Assembly: GCA_050950785.1 (NCBI GenBank)
Contig: JBMNIG010000019.1
Coordinates: forward strand, 1-46,477
Length of the DNA stretch: 46,477 bases
Direction: 5' to 3'
Source of the DNA: JAAYOS01 sp050950785
Lineage (GTDB): Bacteria > Bacillota > Clostridia > Oscillospirales > JAAYOS01
Positions 1 to 7,494 of the stretch are shown here, piece by piece. How positions within the stretch are numbered: the first letter of the stretch is position 1; the number at the start of each line of letters is the position of its first letter. The notes beneath the pieces are model-generated. The model made no database searches, had not been told where the DNA came from, and saw only the letters and a program-made list of their open reading frames with translations. The translations under genes were made by a program, and so were the position numbers.

Positions 1-1
1 A

Positions 2-2078
2 AACCTTCCGAGAAGTGAGTTTATTCAAAAATGCATCAAAACTTCTGTAAAATATGAAAAAGAGTTTAAAGACCTGTGGCAATCTTTAGGCTTCTCAGTA
101 GACTGGTCCCTTCAATATGAAACCATAAGCCCTTTGGCGCAACGCATATCACAGAAATCTTTTATTGAACTATTCAAAAAAGGGAAAGCGTATTTTAAAG
201 AGTCACCTGTTTTGTGGTGTACCGAATGTCAAACCTCAATAGCTCAAGCAGAATTAGAAGCCGTAGAAAAAGATACTGCCTTTAATTATATCAAGTTTAA
301 GGTTGGCAATGGGGAATTACTAGTTGCTACAACTAGACCTGAGTTGTTATATGGTTGCGTTTGCCTATTCGTCAATCCCAAGGATGATAGGTATAAGGAA
401 TATATCGGCGAAAATGCCACCGTTCCTTTGTATAATTATCAAATACCAATACTGGCAGATGGAAAAGTTGATATTGATAAAGGAACTGGCGTAGTTATGT
501 GTGCAACCTTTGGAGATAGCACTGATGTTGAGTGGTATGAGGATCATAAGCTGACTTATCGAAAAGTCATTCTGTCTGATGGCACAATAGATGAAAGTGT
601 TCCGTTTATCGGAGGACTAAAGGTGTTAGCGGCTCGAAGACAGATTATCCAATTGCTTCAAGAAAACGGATTGCTTTTAGAGTCAGAAAATATTATACAC
701 ACTGTAGCCATACATGAACGATGCGGGAAGGAAATCGAAATTATACCTTCAAAACAGTGGTATATTGATATTCTTACAAACAAAGAGCTGTTTTTAAAAG
801 CTGCTGATGAAATCAATTGGTATCCCGAACATATGAAAAACCGGTATATATCTTGGGTTGAAAACCTTAAATGGGACTGGTGCATTTCCCGCCAGCGTTA
901 CTTTGGTGTCCCATTTCCAATATGGTACTGTAAAAATTGTGGCGAGTCATAATTGCGGATGAGGATATGTTGCCTGTAAATCCTCTTGAAACAGAACCTA
1001 AGAGGTCATGTTCCTGCGGGTACGAAGATTTTATACCTGAGAGCTCGGTTTTTGATACATGGGCCACTTCATCGGTTACCCCCCAAATAAATGCGAATTG
1101 GGGCGAAAATAATGATATTTCAGAGTGGTTATTGCCGATGAGTATGAGGACACAAGCTCATGAAATTATACGCACATGGGCATTCTATACAATTGTCAAA
1201 AGTCTTTATCATACGGGCCAAATACCTTGGAAGGATATAATGATCTGCGGGTTTGTTCTTGCTAAAAAGGGAGAAAAACTTAGCAAATCGAAAAGCAACG
1301 CCGAGTTATCACCAAAATTGCTCATAGAAAACCACTCAGCCGATGCCATAAGATATTGGGCTGCCAATTCTAAGCTTGGGACTGACACATTCTTTTCAAC
1401 GGATGAATTAAGTATAGCGAAAAGATTTATAACAAAGCTTTGGAATGCATCTAAGTTCTCAATATCTCATTTGCAGGACATAAACCATAATGCTGATGTT
1501 GAATTGATGCCTGTTGACAGATGGATAATAGAGCGGTGTAAACAACTACCAATAATGCGAGAAGACTTCTCGATCGGTACGAAATTGGACCTGCCAGACA
1601 TGAAATCGATGAATTTTTCTGGAAGGATTTTTGTGACTATTATCTTGAAATCGTCAAGGAGAGATTATATCAACCAGAAAAACATGGCTATGAAGAAAGG
1701 CGTTCAGCACAATATGCACTATATTATTGCATGTTAAATATTTTGAAACTATACGCCATTTATGTCCCACATATCACAGAACATATTTATCAAGGATTCT
1801 TCAGGCAGAATGAGAACAGCATTTCTATACACAAGTTATCTTGGGAAACCGAAGAGGAGATAGATGATGATATTATCCTTTTCGGAGAGAGGCTAAAGGA
1901 TGTTATAGCAGAAACAAGGAAGTATAAAACCGAAAATGCTTTATCAATGAAAGCAGAAATAGAAGAGGTAACCATTAAAACAGATGAAAAATTTTTGGAA
2001 TTATTCAATAGAACTACAAAGGACATAAAAGCGTGTTGCCGAGCAAAGAAGATCATTATAAGCCCAGTAGAAGCATAG
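2..2078 (+). pseudogene. valS: Valyl-tRNA synthetase, 3' part, broken by two frameshifts
   Basis: A class I aminoacyl-tRNA synthetase that would charge tRNA-Val. The window opens inside the gene, so the HIGH-motif end is outside. Three consecutive frames continue one protein. Frame 2 runs to the stop at 950-952 and contains the CP1 editing region with an ATTRPE motif. Frame 1 is picked up at about 945 after the residues IWYCKNCGE and carries GEKLSKSKSN, the KMSKS signature. Frame 3 is picked up at about 1542 and runs to the stop at 2076-2078, covering the tRNA-binding helical domain (for example HITEHIYQGFF). The first break looks like one base lost (gagtc where gaggtc would restore frame). 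The second lies at 1538-1545. There is no C-terminal coiled-coil arm, as in archaeal-type ValS. Intact neighbours argue for real decay over poor sequence, but sequencing error is not excluded. A functional valS should exist elsewhere. Confidence 0.85.
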
Positions 2079-2092
2079 CCTTGAAAAAGTGA

Positions 2093-2150
2093 CAAGGGGG
2101 CGATTCATTCATCTTGAAGCTCACTTCAAGACATAAAAACCGCCCCCTTG
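2093..2150. repeat. Nested palindrome after valS remnant
   Basis: The 10-bp arms caagggggcg (2093-2102) and cgcccccttg (2141-2150) are perfect inverted repeats. Between them lies a second perfect hairpin, cttgaag (2113-2119) with cttcaag (2124-2130) around a 4-nt loop. It sits between the 3' ends of valS and the convergent DUF2161 gene and could stop transcription from both sides, although no T tract follows. The GACAAGGGGG ends resemble the outer parts of the dispersed palindromic repeats found elsewhere in this window. Confidence 0.6.
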
Positions 2151-2186
2151 CACAAAAACCGACCCTTGTACGCCGTCTGTCGATTG

Positions 2187-2900
2187 TCAATCGCTGTAAT
2201 AATCTACAAGATTGCTGTAACAGGCAATTTCCTCCGCACCTTTTGCATTTAGAGTATATACTCCCCTATCTACTCTATCAAACCAGCCGTAATAGTTGTC
2301 ACGGAGAATCGAACCTGTCTTTTTCTCGTCCGTTCCATACTCTTTAAGCTGTTTAATACTTAGCTGACCGTGTTTTTTCAAAAGAACCGCTATATGTATT
2401 GCATTTTCCCTATATGCAGTAATAATCTTTTTACCTGTGCTGCCACCGGTGTTTTGATCCCCGTTTCTTGAATCAAATTCTTTTAATAGGGAAGCTCTTT
2501 TTCGACCCGATACCGCCCTGCTCACATTACGATCAAAAGCTTTGGCCTCTAGAGCCTCCTCCACAAAAGAATGCTCCCCCCTTATTGATACCAATAAAAG
2601 TCCGATTTCAAGCCTTCGTAACAAATGACAAATATTTTTCCATCGTTTTGTAAATAAAAGTTTGCCTTTCTTAGGTACAGCAATATAAACTATATCCGCT
2701 ATCCTTTGACGCAATACTGCCTGCAAAATGACATCCAAATTAAGAGTGAGCTTCATCTCTACAACCAGTAATTTATCACCCTTAACTGCAGCTATGTCGC
2801 AGTGCTCAACCTCTCCCTTTACGCTGTATCCCTGACTGATTAGATAATCCCTAACAGGCGCGTAAAGGTCTTCTTCAATTATACGTTCATTCAAGCCCAT
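2187..2900 (-). CDS. DUF2161-type PD-(D/E)XK-like protein with C-terminal winged helix
   Basis: A 237-residue protein that resembles the DUF2161 'putative PD-(D/E)XK-type phosphodiesterase' family. The N-terminal half shows the expected nuclease-fold pattern: IIEEDLYAPVRDYL helix, then CDIAAVKGDKLLVVEMK, where D and the E-x-K of VEMK would be the metal-binding and catalytic residues. The last ~90 residues (HGQLSIKQLKEYG through GVYTLNAKG) look like a small winged-helix domain. The ATG at 2898-2900 is preceded by an AGGGCGAG-like Shine-Dalgarno. It is monocistronic and convergent with valS. The substrate is unknown; a nuclease or DNA-modification role is inferred from the fold only. Confidence 0.7.
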   Translation of the reverse strand: MGLNERIIEEDLYAPVRDYLISQGYSVKGEVEHCDIAAVKGDKLLVVEMKLTLNLDVILQAVLRQRIADIVYIAVPKKGKLLFTKRWKNICHLLRRLEIGLLLVSIRGEHSFVEEALEAKAFDRNVSRAVSGRKRASLLKEFDSRNGDQNTGGSTGKKIITAYRENAIHIAVLLKKHGQLSIKQLKEYGTDEKKTGSILRDNYYGWFDRVDRGVYTLNAKGAEEIACYSNLVDYYSD

Positions 2901-3049
2901 ATAAATCTCGCCCTTAAAATATTAGTGTGCTTTCAGCGAACTCAAGTGCTCAACACTGTTTATTATAACACATTTCGATTTGAGTTTTTAGCAAATGCCC
3001 ATTTGCAAAACAATAAACAATGGGCGGATCTTCAGTCTTGGAGTTTACT

Positions 3050-3242
3050 GGTTCTATAATAAGTATTGGGTTCAGGAAATAGAACTCCAACATTATTCAC
3101 TAAATTTGGATAAAGATATAGAGCATAACGTGAAAATCCTGTAAAATGTAAAGCGATCAAACCCACATTTAAGGAGGTTCACACTATGCCCTACACTGAT
3201 TATATAACAAAAATACTCGGTTTGGAAGATGCAATTATCTTA
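3050..3242 (+). mobile_element. ISL3-family IS fragment, left end only
   Basis: These 193 bp match, with few differences, the transposase-start end of the complete element at 12080-13670. They carry the terminal inverted repeat beginning ggttctataat, the leader, the AAGGAGG ribosome site and the first 19-20 codons of the transposase (MPYTDYITKILGLEDAIIL). The match ends abruptly at about 3242, three bases before the stop codon of azlD, so everything distal was deleted. The fragment is in the opposite orientation to the intact copy about 9 kb away. Confidence 0.9.
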
Positions 3243-3244
3243 GC

Positions 3245-3568
3245 TTACAAAAAAAACCTTACCACTGCCATGCTAATTATTCCAACAATAACCGTAAGTG
3301 ATAGATTCTTTTTGAAAAGAGCCGTAAGAAATGTCGGTATGATCGCCGCAAGAACAGTCCAGTCAACATTTACAGCATCACCATCTTTAACAATAAAGCT
3401 GTTGACGATCAATGCCGTAAAAATGCATACCGGAATAAACGAGAGCCACTTCGTCACAAATGCGGGCATATTAAAGTTTCGCACCAAAATGTATGGCACG
3501 ACCCTCGGTATAAATGTAACTATCGCGCACCCCAAAATAACAAGAAAAATCGAAAAATTTATACTCAT
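3245..3568 (-). CDS. azlD: Branched-chain amino acid exporter small subunit AzlD
   Basis: A roughly 107-residue membrane protein with three to four hydrophobic segments, of the AzlD family. With AzlC it forms an exporter for branched-chain amino acids and toxic analogues such as azaleucine. I chose the ATG at 3566-3568 (MSINFSIFLVILG) rather than the longer frame start because it overlaps the azlC stop as ATGA, the usual translational coupling, and because the resulting length fits the family. The stop (3245-3247) lies only two bases beyond the IS fragment, so the deletion that truncated the IS may have replaced the natural 3' flank. The C-terminal residues AVVRFFL look native. Confidence 0.88.
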   Translation of the reverse strand: MSINFSIFLVILGCAIVTFIPRVVPYILVRNFNMPAFVTKWLSFIPVCIFTALIVNSFIVKDGDAVNVDWTVLAAIIPTFLTALFKKNLSLTVIVGIISMAVVRFFL

Positions 3569-4290
3569 CTGTCTATCAGCACTCCAAATGTCGCTACAAT
3601 AACCGTCGACAAAATAATCGCAATATACGAAGGGAAAAATACGCACAGCACAAACATTGACAAAATTACCATCATAATAAGTGACAAATATAGTTTTAGC
3701 TTCCGGTTTTGGCTGTTCTGAAGCTGTAACACAAGTAGTGCAACAAACATCGCGGTTAGCGCAAAATCCAACCCTAATACTTCAGGATTTGTGATCCACT
3801 GCCCAAAAGCGGCGCCAAGCATACATGATAGAATCCAGCAAATATAAGCGGCAATGTTTAGCCCTGACATCCATCTATCACTTATTTCTTCTCCCGCCGT
3901 TATCCTTGCGGCAGCAACGCCAAATGTCTCATCGGTAACCAGCGCCCCGATCCTTGTATTTCTAAGCAAAGTGTATTTTGAAAAGCTCGGTGCCAGTGTC
4001 ATATTCAGTAGGAATAAACGCAGATTTACAATAAATGTTGCAAAAATGATCGCATAAAATGGACTTCCCGCGGCCAACAGGGCGCAAATAATAAACTGTG
4101 CAGCTCCTGCATACACCAATGACGATAGTAGTCCAACTTCCAACACACTAAGGTTTGCAGCAGCACCAACAACTCCAGCGGCGATTCCAATGCTGAAGTA
4201 TCCTATCATGGTTGGCACTGAGTCTTTTATACCACTGATAAAGGTGTAAGAGTTTCCTTTTTTTTTCTGACTTCTTTTCGCTAAAATCAT
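3565..4290 (-). CDS. azlC: Branched-chain amino acid exporter large subunit AzlC
   Basis: A 241-residue polytopic membrane protein of the AzlC family with recognisable motifs: GYFSIGIAAGV near the N-terminus, YAGAAQFI, and ATFIVNLRLFLLNMTLAP followed by ALVTDETFGV. It is the major subunit of the AzlCD branched-chain amino acid exporter in the cytoplasmic membrane. It is the first gene of a two-gene operon, with the ATGA overlap to azlD. A GGTGGA-like ribosome site precedes the ATG by about 12 nt. Its promoter is at 4332-4359. Confidence 0.92.
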   Translation of the reverse strand: MILAKRSQKKKGNSYTFISGIKDSVPTMIGYFSIGIAAGVVGAAANLSVLEVGLLSSLVYAGAAQFIICALLAAGSPFYAIIFATFIVNLRLFLLNMTLAPSFSKYTLLRNTRIGALVTDETFGVAAARITAGEEISDRWMSGLNIAAYICWILSCMLGAAFGQWITNPEVLGLDFALTAMFVALLVLQLQNSQNRKLKLYLSLIMMVILSMFVLCVFFPSYIAIILSTVIVATFGVLIDR

Positions 4291-4331
4291 GCATATTTTC
4301 TATTCCACCGCATTCAAAGACTGATTTCTAT

Positions 4332-4359
4332 ATTATACACATTTCTAATAACATGTCAA
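4332..4359 (-). promoter_or_regulatory. Sigma-70-type promoter for azlCD
   Basis: On the minus strand TTGACA (4354-4359) is followed after 16 nt by TATAAT (4332-4337), both consensus hexamers. The predicted start is about 35 nt upstream of the azlC ATG. The -35 box overlaps the T tract of the terminator just upstream. Confidence 0.75.
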
Positions 4360-4390
4360 AAAAGGACCGGATTTGACTTCCGGTCTTTTT
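4355..4390. terminator. Intrinsic terminator, probably bidirectional
   Basis: gaccgg (4365-4370) pairs with ccggtc (4380-4385). The stem is flanked by an A run on one side and a T run on the other, so it can end minus-strand transcription from the gene at 4580-5959 as well as plus-strand transcription. It insulates azlCD from that gene. Confidence 0.75.
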
Positions 4391-4482
4391 GTTGCATAAT
4401 TAAGCATAGTCCGATCAGATACGATAATGCGGATTATAAAACGTGAATTTTGGGGAATAATTTGAAGTTCCCGGTCGTATGC

Positions 4483-4580
4483 GGTCATGTGTGACAACAG
4501 AACCGTCCACTTGTCAATGCGTTTGGTCATGTGTGATATACAAGACAACAGAACCGTCCTCTTGTCTTGTGTCATCCGGT
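4483..4580. repeat. Two tandem copies of a dispersed palindromic repeat
   Basis: Copy A is 4492-4516 and copy B is 4541-4569. Both contain ACAACAGAACCGTCC and end in inverted tgacaa/ttgtca or caagacaa/ttgtcttg arms. Each is preceded by the direct repeat ggtcatgtgtga (4483-4494, 4525-4536), and a partial third ggtcatg lies at 4577-4583. Similar elements lie at 19460-19483 and, more diverged, at 15023-15068. Confidence 0.75.
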
Positions 4581-5959
4581 CATGCAGTAGCTTTTTGCTT
4601 TTTTCTAAGCCTTATTATCATCAAAGCTATCGCTATAAGTGCAGCGACAGTAAAAGCTAAAATCATTATGTGAGTATCCCATTTTAGTATACCGGCATTT
4701 TCAGAATTAAGCGCGGAAAACACAAAATAAATATTTTCCTCAGGCAAGCCTTCGATCTCGGCATAATATACACCGTCCTCACCGAGCGTCAACTCAGGAG
4801 CAGACTCGGCAAGTACCAGCTCCTCATCCTCGGGAGGTATTACGGTTATTTTCAAGGTCCCAAAATCCGCCCAGTGTTTAGCCGGATTTGATAGGTAGGT
4901 ATAAGTATACTTTACTCCTCTATTTGAATAGCCGCTCGGCCGCTCCATAGTGCCACCGATAGACGATTCAACCGTAATATCTTTGGTGTCGCCCGGCTCA
5001 AATTCTATATCGAATACGGCTATGGCAAACCGCTGCTTAACATACACGTCAGAGAAGAGCTCCTCGAATGGAGTAATACCGTTATAAAACTTTTCGATAT
5101 CCCCTTCTTGAAGCCTGTAAAGCAACTCCCAATACATTTTCTCACTTAGAATCGGGGTTTCAAGAGACTCCATTTTTTCATATTGATCAAATATGAAACC
5201 ACGCATGCTTACGGTTTCAACGGTAACATCAATATCAACATAATCCAATGGCTCCTTACTATCATAGCTTTCTAAAGAAGCCACGCTGTAATTTAACAAA
5301 CTACCTTCCGGTACATATACGCATATGGGGCTATCTGAGCGGTTGAGGTAGAACCACGTATTCAAGTCGGCCCGCCCGTCATCATGATAAGTCCCACCCG
5401 AAAAACCGCTTGTGATACACTTTCCTTCACTCGGCTGCACACTCATATTGATATATATACGTTCAACACCCTCAGGAACTGCCGATGTATCGATTTGTAG
5501 GGTATAAAGCAAGCCGTCACCGGGCTCGCGCGGGCTTTCAAGCAGCACGTTCGACAGTATATCGTCAAAACTCAAAGTGTTCAAATCGTCTTCGTTACCA
5601 ATCTGCTTGCCAAAATATAGTTCGTACTCAATTTTATTTCCATTTTCATATACTACAACTTCTTCGCTTCCGCTTCTTGAAAAGGAAGTGACATACGGGA
5701 ACGACATCTTGACAATTTCCTTCTCCCCTGTCGGATTTGTCATTGAATATGATGCGTCAAAATATGCCACAGGACTCCAATTATCAAAATTTCTCGACAG
5801 ATCAAATTTAAGATCTTCATGATTTACCACAATAGGGCAATTGGGACTAACGGCAATCTCCAAACCCGGATTTGCGTACATATATGTCGGGCCCGAATTA
5901 GCTGATACGGCAACAATCAATGCCGGCACGACAACGATCAGCAACATCAATCTTTTCAT
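4580..5959 (-). CDS. Secreted, C-terminally membrane-anchored protein, function unknown
   Basis: I do not recognise this family. The 459-residue product has an N-terminal signal peptide (residues 1-20, MKRLMLLIVVVPALIV), a long extracytoplasmic region rich in acidic and aromatic residues with beta-type patterns, and one transmembrane helix at about 431-450 followed by the basic tail RLRKKQKATA. The topology is therefore type I, with nearly all of the protein outside the cell. No lipobox, sortase motif or catalytic motif is visible. The ATG is preceded by AGAGGG. It lies 69 bp downstream of the GntR/LacI-type regulator on the same strand, so co-transcription is possible. A weak promoter-like pair may also lie in that gap. 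Its 3' end is followed by palindromic repeats and a terminator. Confidence 0.8.
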   Translation of the reverse strand: MKRLMLLIVVVPALIVAVSANSGPTYMYANPGLEIAVSPNCPIVVNHEDLKFDLSRNFDNWSPVAYFDASYSMTNPTGEKEIVKMSFPYVTSFSRSGSEEVVVYENGNKIEYELYFGKQIGNEDDLNTLSFDDILSNVLLESPREPGDGLLYTLQIDTSAVPEGVERIYINMSVQPSEGKCITSGFSGGTYHDDGRADLNTWFYLNRSDSPICVYVPEGSLLNYSVASLESYDSKEPLDYVDIDVTVETVSMRGFIFDQYEKMESLETPILSEKMYWELLYRLQEGDIEKFYNGITPFEELFSDVYVKQRFAIAVFDIEFEPGDTKDITVESSIGGTMERPSGYSNRGVKYTYTYLSNPAKHWADFGTLKITVIPPEDEELVLAESAPELTLGEDGVYYAEIEGLPEENIYFVFSALNSENAGILKWDTHIMILAFTVAALIAIALMIIRLRKKQKATA

Positions 5960-6028
5960 CTTTTTCCCTCTTTGTTTCCTAATATTACACGGATAACTTT
6001 TCTTTGAACAGTCCGTGAGTAAACTAAC

Positions 6029-7120
6029 CTATCTGTCAAACATCGTGCTCTCGTTTTCTACAAGGGTCCAATCAAGAACCGCAGGCGACTCCTTTTTGCC
6101 GTTGATCATGTTTAGAAGCTTATTGGCTGCAACCCGGCCTATCTCCTCCTTTGGATGCCCAAGTGATGTGATTTTGACCGGTGTTAGCGATGCGTATTTG
6201 CTGTCGTCAAAGCTGATTATTGCTACATCCTCCGGAACTCGCTTACCAGCTCTTAGAAGTTCGGCTAAAAGGGGCGCAGCGATCTGATCGTTGTAACAAA
6301 TCACTGCCGAGCATCCTTCGAGAGAATCCAACATCTTCTTTGCGTTGTCGCCCTCAAAGAGCATATTTCGAGTTTCAGTAGTAAACCATAGCAAATTGTT
6401 ATCGTGAAGCTCAATCCCCGCTGCGCGTGCTGCGTCAATGAAACCGGCAAACCTGTCATGACCCTGATTGTCGTCCGCTTTGAATATTCCCCCAATGCGT
6501 CTGTGTCCGCGTGCAATCAAGAGCTCGCAGGCCTGTTTTCCACCACCGTAATCATCGGTCACTACATATATGCAGTCACCAAGGGCATGGTAATAACCGC
6601 TCAGAAATACGATAGGAGTACCCGACTGTATGATCTTTCGATATAAGTCGAGATTCGGATTTGGAAAGGCAGTCTTTGAACCTTCAACGATCAACCCGTC
6701 TACAGGATTTTGAAGAAAGTCATTAAGCACATCCTTTTCGTTGTCCATACGGTTACCCGTCGAACGAATGTGAAATGAATATCCACGTTTTGACGTAACC
6801 TCTTCTATGCCGCGGATCATGCTTGGAAGGATATATTCTGATATATAGGTGGTAACAACGCCTATGGTCTTTGTCCTTCGACGGCGAACATCCTTTTCGT
6901 CCAGGACATAAGTGCCACTTCCCTGTCGGCGTATAATCAGCCCCTCATCTGCAAGGATCGATATGGCATGCCTTACGGTCTGACGACTCACTCCAAAGCG
7001 TACCGAAAGAGCTTCCTCGGTTTCAAGCCGTGAACCTGGTGCGATTTTACCGCTGTTTATAGCGTTACGTATCTCATCGGCCACTATAGTGTATTTATGT
7101 CCGCTGTTTCCCAAGGCCAT
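6029..7120 (-). CDS. GntR/LacI-hybrid sugar-responsive repressor (AraR/GalR type)
   Basis: A 363-residue regulator made of an N-terminal GntR winged helix (about residues 5-75; RFGVSRQTVRHAISILADEG, RRQGSGTYV) and a LacI/periplasmic-binding-type sensor domain (about 85-363; TKTIGVVTTY, DGLIVEGS, SFDDSKYASLTPVKITSLGHP). This is the architecture of AraR. I chose the ATG at 7118-7120 (MALGNSG) because of an AAGGATGTGGG ribosome site; a longer frame upstream would run through its own promoter. It is divergent from galK and is most simply read as the local repressor of galactose genes, released by sugar. Arabinose or another sugar as inducer cannot be excluded. Confidence 0.85.
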   Translation of the reverse strand: MALGNSGHKYTIVADEIRNAINSGKIAPGSRLETEEALSVRFGVSRQTVRHAISILADEGLIIRRQGSGTYVLDEKDVRRRRTKTIGVVTTYISEYILPSMIRGIEEVTSKRGYSFHIRSTGNRMDNEKDVLNDFLQNPVDGLIVEGSKTAFPNPNLDLYRKIIQSGTPIVFLSGYYHALGDCIYVVTDDYGGGKQACELLIARGHRRIGGIFKADDNQGHDRFAGFIDAARAAGIELHDNNLLWFTTETRNMLFEGDNAKKMLDSLEGCSAVICYNDQIAAPLLAELLRAGKRVPEDVAIISFDDSKYASLTPVKITSLGHPKEEIGRVAANKLLNMINGKKESPAVLDWTLVENESTMFDR

Positions 7121-7192
7121 TAGTCCCACATCCTTATAATAATATCTTAATAAAACAATTTGCATTTTTAGTCGTAGTTGTAGTGTATGAAT

Positions 7193-7221
7193 ATAATATA
7201 ATATCTCATGCCGGAATGCAA
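7193..7221 (-). promoter_or_regulatory. Promoter of the GntR/LacI regulator
   Basis: On the minus strand TTGCAT (7216-7221), a 17-nt spacer and TATTAT (7193-7198). The predicted start is near 7186, giving a ~65-nt leader before the regulator ATG. Confidence 0.6.
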
Positions 7222-7328
7222 TTAAGCTGACTAAATTTAAGTGCATTACCCCAAATATTTCAAAAAGATTACGCAAAAACAAAAAATCCAAAAATAATAT
7301 TTTGCTACAATTCTTTATAACTTAAGTA

Positions 7329-7357
7329 TTGACAAACTTACAAGTGTTGATTATAGT
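7329..7357 (+). promoter_or_regulatory. Promoter of the gal cluster
   Basis: TTGACA (7329-7334), a 17-nt spacer and TATAGT (7352-7357), with a start predicted near 7364. The spacer contains the small palindrome ACTTACAAGT (7336-7345), a plausible position for repressor binding. The rest of the 7121-7494 intergenic region holds the divergent regulator promoter and the candidate operator. Confidence 0.75.
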
Positions 7358-7365
7358 AGAAAGAG

Positions 7366-7408
7366 GCAATGATACAACTTTAGTACAATTATTATAACAT
7401 TGCTTTTT
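7366..7408 (+). promoter_or_regulatory. Candidate operator and leader hairpin of gal cluster
   Basis: Immediately after the predicted start are two TACAA half-sites one helical turn apart (7373-7377, 7384-7388). A third TACAA lies in the promoter spacer (7339-7343). Half-sites of this type resemble the AraR operator half (ATTTGTAC). The block is enclosed by gcaatg (7366-7371) and cattgc (7398-7403), followed by a run of Ts, so the transcript could also form a weak attenuator-like hairpin. Function is inferred. Confidence 0.4.
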
Positions 7409-7494
7409 GTCCTAACCTTTTTATTTATATATTCCAACCCATAGATATAATCCAACTCTTTTATGGTTATAGGTAACAAAATGGAGGTCTTCTT

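Noticed and set aside
3186..3602. 138-codon plus-strand frame with perfect ribosome site and transposase start
   Set aside because: Only the first ~19 codons are transposase; the rest is antisense to azlD. It is a chimera made by the IS fragment, not a gene.
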